64,000 nucleotides of DNA from Nematopogon swammerdamellus (taxonomy: Eukaryota > Arthropoda > Insecta > Lepidoptera > Adelidae). Under the pieces are notes generated by a model, which made no database searches, was not told the origin of the DNA, and saw only the letters and a list, made by a program, of their open reading frames with translations. Shown here piece by piece: positions 31,829-42,923 of this stretch (position 1 is its first letter; every line of letters starts with the position of its first letter). The translations under genes were made by a program, and so were the position numbers. Where the stretch lies: the NCBI GenBank assembly GCA_946902875.1, contig OX336345.1:15345395-15409394 (forward strand), written 5' to 3'.

Positions 31829-32722
31829 GGATTTAGTGCGATAGTTTGTATGGACACCCTGCATTTTTACTTAGAAGGCTCATACTTGCAACAGTTGTTC
31901 CTTAGGTGCTCCTGAGTGGATTTCCACCGGTAGACATCGGGGGTCACCGCGGGGGTGGCGGGGGGAGGGGGTGGAAGTTTGCTTCTGCCGCGCTTCACTT
32001 TGTACCCTATTCCTTCAAAACTATAGGTATTAGGGCAAGTGTGATGTCATTTTCAGATAACTCAAGGACGACGGATTCATTTCTGGAAGAAACATTTTGC
32101 CTTTCTATACAAAAAAATATAAATATTAGGCAAAACTCACAAAACGTGAAAATATTTTTTTTAAATAAACGTCGTTTACTTTTGAACTACTAAAGATAAA
32201 GATAAATAAAAAATATTTGCTAAAAGCTGCATTTACCAGAATTACAAATGTGTAAATTTTATTGGGATGGAGTAATAATAAGTGAGTGAAAAAAAAAATC
32301 AAAACAGTGCGGTGTATTTACATTTTGAGGCTAACATAGCGAAAACAGTACCTAGGTGATACGTGATAATTATTATTATTATACATTTGTAAAATTATTG
32401 CTAATTAAACATTAAATTATTCACATACACACACACACACACCCTCAAATACACACACACATACCTACCTTACCCATGTTTGTGATTGCTACCTAAAGTA
32501 AATGCTTTATATTTATTACCATGTCGTCATTTTTTTATGGAAACTGACACGGTTGGCTACATCACCTACAACATCCGTGATGTCAGCCCGTAACACCGGG
32601 TGAACTAGGTGCCATGTCATTGCTTCCCTTCATTTCGCGCCGGCTACACTGAACTGGACGGAAAACACGAACTATTCGCATAGCCGTTTCGACCGAAGTT
32701 CTATAAATTTCATAAAGTTCTA
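31829..32722. repeat. Left arm of a large inverted duplication
   Basis: This arm of nearly 900 bp is the reverse complement, with small differences, of 39,856-40,757. Shared content in mirror order: TGCATTTTTACTTAGAAGGC, GGATTTCCACCGGTAGACAT, GGGTGGCGGGGGGAGGGGG, a CA microsatellite (32,428-32,460), a SINE tail (32,537-32,695) and CATAAAGTTCTATTA at the inner end. The identical reading frames starting MLLSGFPPVDIGGH on both arms come from this repeat and are not genes. Confidence 0.9.
32537..32695 (-). repeat. SINE tail inside the left inverted arm
   Basis: ATGGAAACTGACACGGTTGG, then ACATCCGTGATGTCAGCCC, then CGGGTGAACTAGGTGCC, then AGCCGTTTCGACCGAAG. It is present in both arms, so the SINE inserted before the inverted duplication formed. 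Confidence 0.8.
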
Positions 32723-32746
32723 TTAACAGTTTATATTAGTTCTATA

Positions 32747-33395
32747 ATTTTTTTTTTCTGATTTAGCCATCTGCCATCGGAACTCTACCATAAGCAGATT
32801 ATTTGTTGTTTGGGGTATGGCGTTTGAGGTGAGCCATCCATTGACGGCTCTCCCTTTTGGTTGTTAGTGTCGAAGATCTAGGGTCAACACTTGGTGTCGT
32901 TTCAGCCTTCCAGGGCCGGTGTGGTCCAGGAGTGCCGTGGCCAGAATATTTGGGTGATTTTTTAGCCTCGTCTTGTATCTGGTACAATTCGACTGGATCT
33001 CAGCTTTTATGCTCGGCACTTTGAGATGCTCGTGTATGTCATCGTTTTTAGAGAACCATGGTGCGTTTGATATGTTTCGAAGCACTTTGTTTTGGAATCT
33101 CTGCAAGATCTCAATGTTACTGTTGCCAGCAGTGCCCCACAACTGTATGCCATATGTCCACACCGGCTTGATGACCGCTTTGTAGATGAGGAGTTTGTTG
33201 GATGTGCTCAGTTTAGAGGTTCTGCCCATCAGCCAGTGCAGTTTGTTGAGCCGTAGGTTCAGCTCCTGTCTTTTGCGCCTGATGTGCTCTTTGGATGTCT
33301 GCCTCCTATCTAAGTGCATTCCTACATAACGCACGGAGCTAGTGTGTGGTAGGGTTTCGCTTCCAAGTTTCACAGGAGGACAGTCGCCGACTCGA
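32747..33395 (-). pseudogene. 5'-truncated jockey-like LINE fragment
   Basis: On the minus strand about 170 codons (33,373 down to the stop at 32,864) encode the end of a reverse transcriptase. They read VRYVGMHLDRRQTSKEHI, KLHWLMGRTSKLSTSNKLL, PVWTYGIQLWGTAGNSNIEI, RFQNKVLRNISNAPWF, then KNHPNILATALLD. These are typical of jockey-clade elements. No ATG start is present and the catalytic motifs are missing. A T-run at 32,748-32,757 is the complement of its poly-A. Confidence 0.8.
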
Positions 33396-33479
33396 CTATT
33401 AATTACTAATTAACTACTCTATTAATTTGTAGATTATTTATTAGGTAGGTACGTAGTAAGTACGTACCTATGCCTACTC

Positions 33480-33609
33480 ACCTATATCCATTAGAGCCGA
33501 GCGGGCGGGGGATAGCTGCGGGGTGCGTATGATTTTAGTCGGCCCCCGCGCCGCACCGTACGTGCGCCGCCGCCGCGTTTAAGAGCGTATAAGAGCGACA
33601 GTCTAAAAA
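33480..33609. other. Short GC-rich patch
   Basis: GCCGAGCGGGCGGGGGATAG, then GGCCCCCGCGCCGCACCG, then GCGCCGCCGCCGCG. It lies upstream of the PIN-like fragment. A promoter role is possible but unsupported. Confidence 0.25.
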
Positions 33610-33647
33610 ATATAACTAGAGGAAAACGTGGCACTGGACAAAAAACA

Positions 33648-34008
33648 CTGGTGTCTGCTACGGCCAATATACCTAAAGGCTGGGGGAATTTCCTAAGGGA
33701 CAATTCAAACAAAGAAGGACTGTTTCACTTGCTTTCGATACTCTGCCAATCCTACGCAAACGAAATTGAGAATGGGAAAGAAGTTTGCATCATGGATGGG
33801 CCAAATATTTTCACCAACATCACCCGTGCGCGTGACACACAGCGATTAGCCCCGTGTAATCATGAAGAGGCGGATACTCGCATGATGGGCTTAACAAAAA
33901 TTATGCTACGTACTGTAGATACCGATGTCGTAGTGCTAGCAGTTGCACAGGTGCAAAAATTACCTCAGTTTGAAGAGCTGTGGGTGCACATAGGTACTGG
34001 AAAACACC
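33648..34008 (+). pseudogene. PIN/FEN-like nuclease-fold protein, 5' fragment
   Basis: An open frame from about 33,648 reads TANIPKGWGNFLRDNSNKEG, then CNHEEADTRMMGL, then RTVDTDVVVLAVAQ, then LWVHIGTGKHHQYL. The HEEADTR and DTDVVVLAV blocks are acidic motifs of a PIN-like nuclease fold. This family is widespread and repetitive in invertebrates, as I recall it. The next conserved block is missing here but appears at 36,418, so the gene is split by 2.4 kb of repeats. It may be a relic of a transposon-borne or captured gene. Biochemical role unknown. Confidence 0.5.
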
Positions 34009-34019
34009 ACCAGTACCTT

Positions 34020-34160
34020 TCAGTCAGTCAGTCAGCGTGTAAGCGTCCACTGCTGGACATACGCCTCTCCAGTTTTCCTCCAGTCTTCCCGGCCTTCAGC
34101 GGTACGGAACCGCTGCTTTCCGCCAGTAACTTTGCTGCCATGATATTGCGACTTCCATAA
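34020..34160 (-). repeat. LINE 3'-tail fragment
   Basis: GTCAGTCAGTCAGCGTGTAA, then GCGTCCACTGCTGGACATAC, then GCCTCTCC is the mirror image of 41,815-41,871. It interrupts the PIN-like fragment immediately after its last recognisable codon. Confidence 0.65.
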
Positions 34161-34201
34161 GTAAAGACTTAAATGTTTGCATTACCTATACCTATATTAA
34201 G

Positions 34202-34545
34202 TACTAGCTGTTGCCCGCGGCTTCGCTCGCGTGAAATTCGTATTCCAAAGAAGAATATAAGTAACTAAGGGCGAGGCCGAAGGCCGAGCTGCGTTAAGGT
34301 AATCGATAAACCTTCTCAAAGAAAGTAACTAACTAAGGGCGAGGCCGAAGGCCGAGCTGCTTTCAGGTAAACGATAAACCTTTCTCAAATAAAGGAAGTA
34401 AGTAAGGGCGAGGCCGAAGGCCGAGCTGCGTTCAGGAAGACGATAAACCTTCTGGAAGAAGAGAAGGAACTAAGTGCGAGGCCGAAGGCCGAGCTGCGTT
34501 CAGGTAAACCAAAAACCCTCTTCCGCCTTCGGGCCTCGCCCTTAA
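34202..34545 (+). repeat. Minisatellite, short second array
   Basis: It starts with the same repeat end (ACTAGCTGTTGCCCGCGGC, CGTGAAATTCGTATTCC) as at 28,453, then has four to five units with GGCGAGGCCGAAGGCCGAGC. Confidence 0.9.
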
Positions 34546-34559
34546 AGACTTCACTGGCC

Positions 34560-34860
34560 GACTTCACTTTGGCTTCACTGCTCACGGACCGAGGGTCTCA
34601 ACCGCAAACGCAACAAATTCGAAATCTTGAATTATATTTCTATATTTGTTGCGTTTGAGGCTCTCCGCCCCAGCCTCGGCCGCGCCAGCCGCTCTTGAAG
34701 ATGTCCTAACATTACTTGGAGCCAATGTGAAAATAGTCCATGGCACTAAGGTGTCTTGCCAGCATCGGGCCTCTTGCCATCCAGCCGGGAATAACCGCGA
34801 GGTTCTAGGATGCACGGTATATTTGCCGTCAGAAGCGTGGACTTTATAATAAAATTTAAA
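34560..34860 (-). pseudogene. Possible LINE C-terminal fragment
   Basis: The minus strand reads LVPWTIFTLAPSNVRTSS, then SLKRNKYRNII, then FVAFAVETLGP. This resembles a C-terminal block found in some LINE ORFs (a Lys/Arg-Lys-Tyr stretch followed by PFAVETLGPW). The frame stops soon after. The identification is from memory of the motif only. Confidence 0.3.
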
Positions 34861-34892
34861 TTTAATTAACTCAATCTTAATATTAATTAACT

Positions 34893-35605
34893 TTATTCGA
34901 GATGGTTTAGCTTCTTCCTGAACGCAGCTCGGCCTTCGGCCTCGCCCTTAGTTACTTGCTTTCTTCGAGATGGTTTATCATTTGTCAGAACGTAGCTCGG
35001 CCTTCGGCGTCGCCTTAGTTACTTACTTTCTTCAAAAATGTTTACCTTTTTCCTGAACGCAGCTCGGCCTACGGCCTCGCCCTTAGTTACTTGCTTTCTT
35101 CGAGATGGTTTATGGTCTTCCCGAATAGAGCACGGCCTTCGGCCTCGCCCTTAGTTACTTTCTTTCTTCAAGATGGTTTAGCTTCTTCCTGAACGCAGCT
35201 CGGCCTTCGGCCTGGCCCTTAGTTACTTGCTTTCTTCGAGATGGTTTTTCAATTATCAGAACGTAGCTCGGCCTTCGGCCTCGCCTTAGTTACTTACTTT
35301 CTTCAAGATGATAAGCTTCTTCCTGAACGCAGCTCGGCCTTCGGCCTCGCCCTTAGTTACTTGCTTTCTTCGAGATGGTTTTGCAATTATCCGAACGTAG
35401 CTCGGCCTTCGGCCTCGCCTTAGTTACTTACTTTCTTCAAGATGGTTTAGCTTTTTCCTGAACGCAGCTCGGCCTGCGGCCTCGCCCATAGTTACTTTCA
35501 TCGAGAAAGAATATCGTTTACGTGAGCGCAGATCCGCCTTCGGGCCCACCTTTAGTTACTTACTTTCTTTTTTTGAAATACGAATTTCACGCGAGCGAAG
35601 CCGTT
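34893..35605 (-). repeat. Minisatellite, inverted array
   Basis: About ten units on the opposite strand (CTGAACGCAGCTCGGCCTTC, then GGCCTCGCCCTTAGTTACTT). It ends at 35,580-35,605 in the inverted repeat start (GAAATACGAATTTCACGCGA). With 34,202-34,545 it forms an inverted pair around a 350-bp spacer. Confidence 0.9.
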
Positions 35606-36404
35606 ATTGCACCAATGACAGCGACATAACTTCGACTTTCAATTATTTTTTTTATTTATCAAACAATTTGTCACCGGCCAGCTCACGTCGAGATGACAGT
35701 TCTCCGTTGTCAACATGACATTTAAAATTGTTTTTTACCATTACTTTGGATTACGTGATTTTTATTATATTTTTTAATTATTATGTTAATCCGGGATATA
35801 CAATGTCACTATAAAAAGTTTCGTCAAATTCCGTTCAGTGGTTTTTGCGAGATGCGCGTACAAATAGACATTTTTGCATTTACGATTTTATTATATGTAT
35901 AGAAAGAATAAAGAATAGATATGTATAGACTGTTGTGTTCAAGTTATAAAAAAGAAGAACTTGTCATTTTGGTTGTATCTACTTTTTTTAAAATTTCGAA
36001 TGAATATTTTATTCAAATTGTATTTGCTGCCAGTTCTCAAGATGTAATTATGCACTTTGGACTACGTGATTTTAAACGCGCAATAATGTTTTTATTATTG
36101 TTTAATTTTTTTTTTATTTTTTTTTTTTTTTTACGTATTATGTTAACCCGGCATATAAACTGCCACTATACAAAGTTTCGCCTAATTCCGTTCGGTGGTT
36201 TTTGCGTGATGCGCGTACAGACAAACAAACAAACAAACAAAAATTTTAAAAACTGTTCTAAAATGTTCAGTATCTTATTTTAAGCCACCCTGGTTAGTTT
36301 TTTTCCGAATACATTCAATGTACAGACTTTCTTACCTCTACGATTTTATTATATGTATAGATATACACAATAGATGCTTTATATTATAATGTAATTTTTT
36401 TACA
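35606..36404. repeat. Two successive 3' tails of the dispersed repeat
   Basis: Two copies of an end sequence lie in tandem: AAGTTTCGTCAAATTCCG, then TGGTTTTTGCGAGATGCGCG, then ACGATTTTATTATATGTATAG at about 35,815-35,902, and similar at 36,170-36,362. They look like tails of the repeat that carries the minisatellite. No coding content. Confidence 0.6.
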
Positions 36405-36617
36405 GTACCACAGCGAGCGAGGGCCTTGCCTCTGTTTCATGCGTTTTCTGGGTGTGACGCTGTCTCTTGCTTCAACGGAAAAGGCAAGAAAAGTGCTTTT
36501 GAAGCATGGGAGGCCTTTCCCGCTTTAACTGAGAGTTTGGTGTCAGCGACTGAAGGGCGGCTCGAAAAGGCAATGACGACGATTGAAAAATACGTCGTTA
36601 TTTTTTATGACATGTAG
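36405..36617 (+). pseudogene. PIN-like protein, 3' fragment
   Basis: After an acceptor-like TTTTTTTACAG the frame reads RARALPLFHAFSGCDAVSCF, then GKGKKSAFEAWEAFP, ending YVVIFYDM and a stop. This is the block that follows GTGKH-type sequence in the family, so it continues the fragment at 33,648-34,008 after about 15 missing residues. Either the 2.4-kb repeat block is an intron with a lost exon, or the gene was broken by insertion. The early stop supports decay. Confidence 0.5.
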
Positions 36618-36746
36618 ATTTACTAATATTTTTTTGAAGTGGATACTTCTTTGTTCGCCTTATGGGCCCCCCTTTTCAGAACTTCTACGTCACTTCCGAA
36701 ACGACTTTTTTAACTAATATAACTAATATAAACTGTTAAAACATAG

Positions 36747-39620
36747 ACACATATTATTCTTAGGGCTGTTTTAAATTCTGATTACGATGTGATATGTTTA
36801 ACGGAAACTTGGCTACTTCCTGGTATTTTCAACGCGGAACTATTTGGTCAAGAATATAATGTTTACCGTTGCGATCGCCAGTATGACGAGTTAGGTAAAA
36901 AATTGGGAGGTGGTGTCCTAGTAGCTGTGAAGAGAGGAATATCCGTGTGTGCCTCCATGGACGCGCCTCTGCCCCCTCCGCTGCCAGGCGCCGAGGTGGC
37001 CGCGGTCACCATCGCTATCGGCGGCGGAGGCGCCTCGGCCTCGCCTGCCGCGATCCAACGCAGATCGCGTAAGTTACGAATATATTGCGCTTATTTCGTA
37101 CAGTGCCCTGAACAGGCACAAGCCCAAACAGAATTTTATGATTTTATCACTAATATTTACAATGATCACCCCCGCGACTCGTACTTTATCGTAGGTGATT
37201 TTAATGTAAGTAACGCTCAATGGGTTTACTCCGCGGATGGAGACCGCTCTCTGAGTATCAATAATTCATTAAACGGACCTTTAGTGTCTTCCTTATCCGC
37301 CTTCCTAAATCTGAGTAGTATGAAGCAATATAACAATGAACTTAACGTTAATAATAGGGTGCTCGATTTGGTTATATCTAATAATGTATGCTCGGTGGAG
37401 AGCAGTGAGAGCCCGCTAGTCCCGGAGGACGCTCACCATAAGTCCCTCCACATTCAGATCCGGCTGGAAGGTGAGTCGCGCCTCACCGCGACTCCTCGCA
37501 CTATCCGCTTGTTCCACGCTGCCGATTATAATATTATAGAAAGAGCTATTGGTGAAGTTGATTGGCAGACTGAACTTAACGATTTAGATATTGACTCAGT
37601 TATTGTACGATTTTATGAATTAATTAATGCCATAATAAACTCTTACGTACCGACGAAAACAACTAAGAAATCTGGTAAAAGTCCTCCATGGTTTAGTCCG
37701 GCGTTATTAAAAATTATTAAAAATAAGTTAAAATTTCATAAAAAATATAAAATATATGGTCGAGTGGCAGACTATGAAATGTTCACATTACTTAGGAAAC
37801 GTCAGAAGGAAATGGAGCAAATATGTTATGATGCTTATATTCATAAAGCTGAAAATAATATTAAATCAAATTGTAAATTTTTTTGGACCTTTGTCAAATC
37901 GAAACAGCAGTCTAGTAGTTTACCTTCCAATCTATTTCATGGGGATATTCATGTTTCCGGTGGCCAGCAAATTTCCGATGCATTTAATGAATTTTTCCAG
38001 TCTGTGTTCGAACCTCCTGTAAACTTAGCCCCGCGTTCCTCCACTGGCACCGACATCGGGACCGGAGTAGACTCACCCGTCAACATGAGCACTATCCGCA
38101 TAGACCGGCGCAAGGTGGTCAAGTACTTACGATCTGTTGACGAATCGAAAGGCACCGGCCCGGATGGCCTGCATCCATTATTTATTAAGCGTTGTGCTGA
38201 TTCGTTATCATCTCCGATTCATATTATCTTCTCGAAATCGCTCACTAGTGGTATATTCCCATTAGAGTGGAAGAAATCGTTTGTAGTGCCGATCTTTAAA
38301 AAGGGTGATGCTCACGACATATCCAACTACCGACCGATCTCCAAACTTTCAGTCTTACCCAAATTATTTGAAAAGGTTGTTTATGATATAATATTTCCTG
38401 TGTTACGTCCACATTTCATAAACAACCAACACGGTTTCTTAAATAAAAGGTCTACGGAAACGAACCTGTGTGAATTCGTGGACACGGTTCTCGGTGCCAT
38501 GAGCGATGGTTTCCAGGTAGACGTCGTGTATACCGACTTTTCTAAATGTTTTGATAAAATACCTCACAGCTTACTTTTGCGAAAAATGGAGAACTACGGT
38601 ATGCACGGCGACCTGCTTCGCTGGTTTGCATCGTACTTAGAGAACCGTAGTCAAGCGGTAACAGTCAGTGGTTTCTGCTCGAGTTTCGTGCCAGTTTCTT
38701 CCGGAGTGCCCCAGGGATCTCATATGGGACCACTCCTGTTTAATATATTTATCAACGATATTCTTTCCTCTATTGTCTCGTCTGAACTCTTACTCTATGC
38801 AGATGACGCAAAAATAATAAAAATAATTACATCAGTTCATGATTGCAACAATCTACAACGAGATCTGGGTCGCTTGGGCAAATACTGCAGTGACAACTTC
38901 ATTCAACTTAATGTTGACAAATGTAGCTGTATCACATATACGAGGAAACCTAACTTCATTAAGTATAACTATAACCTAAACAATCAAATACTAAAGCGAG
39001 TGGACGAGATTCGGGATCTTGGTGTCATATTGGACAGCAAATTGCTTTTTAAGTCCCACATCGAAAGCATAACCAAAAAGGCATATCGGATGTTGGGTTT
39101 CATTTTCCGCACCTGTGCGGTTTTCAAAAATCATACAACCTTTTGCTTGCTTTACTCAGCCTACGTCAGGTCTCACCTAGAATACGCCTCGATTATTTGG
39201 AATCCACAGTACAGCGTTTATATTAATGAAATCGAACGTATACAAAACAAATTTTTAAGATACGTAGGCTATCGAACTCTGAATGGTGAATCTAGAGATA
39301 AAAATATATTTTCTTCATATCCTCTTTCGCAGAGAAGGCAAGTTTCGGACGTTACCTTCTTATACAAAATTATTAACAACATTGTCGAATCTCCCTACTT
39401 ACTGGAGAGAATTAAATTCAGATGCCCAAACAAACGAACACGTTCCAACGACACTTTCATTTTATATAAAACCCACTGTAATTACAGTAAACATAGATTT
39501 ATTAATAGAAGTTGTAAATTATATAATGAAATTTTCCATAGTGTAGACATATTTAATTCAAAATTAGGTAGTTTTAAGAAACAGTGTTTAACTTTGTGCA
39601 CAAAAATTAATTTGCTCTAG
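36747..39620 (+). CDS. LINE B endonuclease/reverse transcriptase (5'-truncated)
   Basis: The frame is uninterrupted for about 950 codons. The first part is an endonuclease of the EEP fold (VICLTETWLLPG, GGGVLVAVKRG, YFIVGDFNVSNAQW, then DAHHKSLHIQI). The middle is a reverse transcriptase: FKKGDAHDISNYRPISKLSV, NQHGFLNKRSTETNL, VYTDFSKCFDKIPH (catalytic Asp), SGVPQGSHMGPLLFNIFIND and LLYADDAKI (catalytic Asp pair). The C-terminal region has RSHLEYASIIWNPQY. It differs from LINE A in sequence and motif wording and so is a different lineage of jockey/CR1-like appearance. The long intact frame suggests a fairly recent insertion. Confidence 0.85.
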   Translation, partial: THIILRAVLNSDYDVICLTETWLLPGIFNAELFGQEYNVYRCDRQYDELGKKLGGGVLVAVKRGISVCASMDAPLPPPLPGAEVAAVTIAIGGGGASASPAAIQRRSRKLRIYCAYFVQCPEQAQAQTEFYDFITNIYNDHPRDSYFIVGDFNVSNAQWVYSADGDRSLSINNSLNGPLVSSLSAFLNLSSMKQYNNELNVNNRVLDLVISNNVCSVESSESPLVPEDAHHKSLHIQIRLEGESRLTATPRTIRLFHAADYNIIERAIGEVDWQTELNDLDIDSVIVRFYELINAIINSYVPTKTTKKSGKSPPWFSPALLKIIKNKLKFHKKYKIYGRVADYEMFTLLRKRQKEMEQICYDAYIHKAENNIKSNCKFFWTFVKSKQQSSSLPSNLFHGDIHVSGGQQISDAFNEFFQSVFEPPVNLAPRSSTGTDIGTGVDSPVNMSTIRIDRRKVVKYLRSVDESKGTGPDGLHPLFIKRCADSLSSPIHIIFSKSLTSGIFPLEWKKSFVVPIFKKGDAHDISNYRPISKLSVLPKLFEKVVYDIIFPVLRPHFINNQHGFLNKRSTETNLCEFVDTVLGAMSDGFQVDVVYTDFSKCFDKIPHSLLLRKMENYGMHGDLLRWFASYLENRSQAVTVSGFCSSFVPVSSGVPQGSHMGPLLFNIFINDILSSIVSSELLLYADDAKIIKIITSVHDCNNLQRDLGRLGKYCSDNFIQLNVDKCSCITYTRKPNFIKYNYNLNNQILKRVDEIRDLGVILDSKLLFKSHIESITKKAYRMLGFIFRTCAVFKNHTTFCLLYSAYVRSHLEYASIIWNPQYSVYINEIERIQNKFLRYVGYRTLNGESRDKNIFSSYPLSQRRQVSDVTFLYKIINNIVESPYLLERIKFRCPNKRTRSNDTFILYKTHCNYSKHRFINRSCKLYNEIFHSVDIFNSKLGSFKKQCLTLCTKINLL

Positions 39621-39860
39621 GTTCTTAAAATTTAATTACTATTATTATAATATTATTATTATTTTTTGCATATATTTCACTTCTTTTATTTTATTTTTCA
39701 TGATAAACTAGTGTTGAAAACATGTTTCCTAATTGTGGAAACTTTACTGGTTTATGATATTACTTTATGTTTATTTAATTTAAGATATTTATAACTGTGT
39801 GTTTCCCTAAAATAAATAAATAAAAAAATAAAATAAATAAAATAAATAAAATAAAAAACT
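36747..39860 (+). mobile_element. Non-LTR retrotransposon (LINE B), 5'-truncated
   Basis: The coding frame is open from 36,747 without an ATG at the right place, so the 5' end, including the first part of the endonuclease, is lost. The 3' end is an AAAT/AAATA-rich tail (39,808-39,855) after a 200-bp untranslated stretch. It lies inside the space enclosed by the large inverted duplication. Confidence 0.85.
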
Positions 39861-40757
39861 TTATGAAATTAATAGAACTTCGGTCGAAACGGCTATGTGA
39901 ATAGTTCGTGTTTTCCGTCCAGTTCAGTGTAGCCGGCGCGAAATGAAGGGAAGCATTGACATGGCGCCTAGTTCACCCGGTGTTATGGGCTTACATCACG
40001 GATGTTGAAGGTGATGTAGCCAACCGTGTCAGTTTCCAAAAATCTAAAATGACGACATGGTAATAATATAAGCATTTACTTTAGGTAGCAATCACAAACA
40101 TGGGTAAGGTAGGTATGTGTGTGTGTATGTGAGGGTGGGTGTGTGTGTATGTGAATAATTTAATGTTTAATTAGCAATAATTTTACAAATGTATAATAAT
40201 AATAATTATCACGTATCACCTAGGTACTGTTTTCAATTCACTACGCATCTTAGCACGATGTTCGCCTCAAAATGTAAATACACGGCACTGTTTTGAATTT
40301 TTTTTCACTCACTTATTATTACGACATCCCAATAAAATTATATATTTGTAATCCTTGTAAATGCAGCTTTTAGCCCATATTTTTTATTTGTCTTTATCTT
40401 TATTAGTTCAAAAGTAAACGGCGTTTATTTAAAAAAAATATTTTCACGTTTTGTGAGTTTTGCCTAATATTTATATTTTTTTGTATAGAAAGGCAAAATG
40501 TTTCTTCCAGAAATGAATCCGTCGTCCTTGAGTTATCCGAAAATGACATCACATTTGCCCTAATACCTATAGTTTTGAAGGAATAGGGTACAAAGTGAAG
40601 CGCGGCAGAAGCAAACTTCCACCCCCTCCCCCCGCCACCCCCGCGGTGACCCCCGATGTCTACCGGTGGAAATCCACTCAGGAGCACCTAAGGAACAACT
40701 GTTGCAAGTATGAGCCTTCTAAGTAAAAATGCAGGGTATATCGCACTAAATCCTCCA
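39856..40757. repeat. Right arm of the large inverted duplication
   Basis: Reverse complement of 31,829-32,722. It begins with ACTTTATGAAATTAATAG, then a SINE tail (39,873-40,037), a GT microsatellite (40,117-40,150), GGAGGGGGTGG on the opposite strand and the block that mirrors GATTTCCACCGGTAGACATC. The arms differ by small indels. Confidence 0.9.
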
Positions 40758-41096
40758 CTATATGTCCTTCCTCAGGATGCAATTCATCTCCGTACAAAAT
40801 GTTATAAAATCCTAAAATATTATTTTGAAATCATCCCCTATTTTGATTTAAGGGTTGATTTAGCAAAAACGCTGAAACACGTAATTCTTTATTTCATGCC
40901 AAAATCCTAAATATGAATTGTCATATCCCTAACTTGAGAAATGCTAGGTTCCCCATACAAACTTTCATCCCCTATTTCACCCCCTTAAGGATTGTTTTTT
41001 GAGACAAAAGGTAGCCTATGTCCTTCCTCAGGATCCAATTCATATCCGTGCAATATTTCATTGAAATCTGTTCAGCGGTTTAGGCGTGAAAAGGTA

Positions 41097-41128
<32 letters not shown>

Positions 41129-42923
41129 CAGAGTTACTTTCGAATTTATAATATTAGTATGGAAGTATGGATTTAATACTTTTTAGTTCTAGTTTTTTTT
41201 TAAAGTGGGTTTTATATTTTTTAAAACAGTTTTTATTTTATTCTTTTTAGTAATATTACATAAAAAAGAATAATCGAAATCGAATAATCGAAATCGGTTG
41301 AAGTGGTACAGAATTATTCGCCATTTGTGTCAAGCTGCAAATTGCTGAATAAGTCCACATCTCAAAAGTTTTGCTGAAGGTAACCACACATCATAGTATT
41401 ATGTTGATTTTTCATAAACCGCTCAACCAATTTCGATAAAATTGAAATGGGACCACTTCTGAAGTATGACCTACCAAACAAAAAAATAATTTTCTAAATC
41501 GGCCCTCAATTGACGGAGAAGTCGCGTAACAAACATACAAAAAAAAAGAAAAAAAAAAATTACAAAAAAACCTCCTCCTTTTTTGGAAGTCTGTTAAAAA
41601 CATTTTACAGAAACATGCTTGATCGAGTTTGTGCCCCCGCCAAGTCGAGCAAACACGGCCGTGCCATCCTTTTCTCGAAGCACTCAGGGTACTTTTGGCA
41701 CTTGTATCTTTGTTGTGGATAGAGGTATTAATCGGACAGCTAAAATATTATAACAATACCAGTTTGTTAGTAAACCGAAAAGAAATATTTACGAAGTGAT
41801 TTGTTTATGCTGAAAATTGGAGAGGCGTATGTCCAGCAGTGGACGCTTACACGCTGACTGACTGACTGACTTGTTTATGCTATATTTTTGATGGGTACCT
41901 ACCTACCTCTATTTTACAGGCAGAGGAGGACTTATCCCTTTCAGTGATTTCTTCCAGTCAACATTTGGATGTTTGAGAGTTGTACTAGTATTTTGTAAAT
42001 TAAATGTAGTAGTAGCAAATGCCTTGAGCGTGTGGTGAGTAGATTCTGTTCTGTTTGAACCGTGTATGTGCGGCTTGCGAGTTCATGATTCGTTCACCTT
42101 TTATTTCGCGATATAATATTGTATCCTTTTCTGCAGCGCTGCGGTTAGCCACTGGCTCGGGTGTCTACTGCCTAGTAACTAGTAATCTGGCTTCGGTGTT
42201 TATTGAAAATTAGCTCTTCATGGGACCTCGCTAGTGCGGACTTGGTTTGAACCAAATTTCCTGGGTCCTGGTGTTTAAAAAAAAAGGTAACGTGCCCATA
42301 TATGCACCAGGCATTTCAATGTTATACAGAATGTTTCAGGATAGGCTTGAGAAACTTCAGGAATAGAAGTACTCATTATTAGAAGGAAAAAATTCTTATC
42401 ACTCAAATCGAAATTCCGTACTTTTTTTTTCATACAAAAATTGGAAATTGTTATAAAAACTCGATGGACAGTGAGTATGGGGAGGTGGTCTAGGTCTAGG
42501 TAGTGCATTGACCTAGTCCAGTCCCCTTTTTCTATTGATGTAATTTAATTTTAATTGTTTGGAATTTACCTACATGCAGTTCAATTCTACTAGTTAAAAT
42601 TGCAATTTAGTCATTTTATTTTTATTTAAAAAGGCGGACGTTAACCGTCCACCAAATCTCGATGAAACTATTTTCACCAAAAAGTACTATAAAATGACCG
42701 AATCTGGGAATAAGTTTCAGAGCTTTTCGTTTTCAAATATGGACCCCTTTGGAACCCTGAAGTTACGAAACCCTATCCTGAAACATCCTGTATATTATAC
42801 TCGTAATAGTACGGAATGTTACCATACGCACCTATACCTATTCTGTTTCTACCCCTGGATGTCGGCCTTGGTAGTTAGATGCTGTGATGTTACGGTGACT
42901 GAAAGCCAGAGATAGAAAGATAG
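40758..42923. repeat. Dispersed repeat debris, no gene
   Basis: 40,820-41,020 is a direct copy of 31,630-31,820. A CAGA microsatellite lies at 41,096-41,127, followed by a repeat end (TTTATAATATTAGTATGG). 41,430-41,545 matches 28,045-28,115 (AAATCGGCCC, then AATTGACGGAG). 41,815-41,871 is a LINE tail (GGAGAGGCGTATGTCCAGCA) and 41,925-42,000 is an inverted LINE tail of the 3,095 type. From 42,010 nothing is recognised. Confidence 0.5.

Noticed and set aside
31906..40687. Identical ORFs beginning MLLSGFPPVDIGGH on both strands
   Set aside because: They are parts of the inverted duplicated repeat. The poly-Gly stretch comes from a G-rich tract and nothing supports translation.
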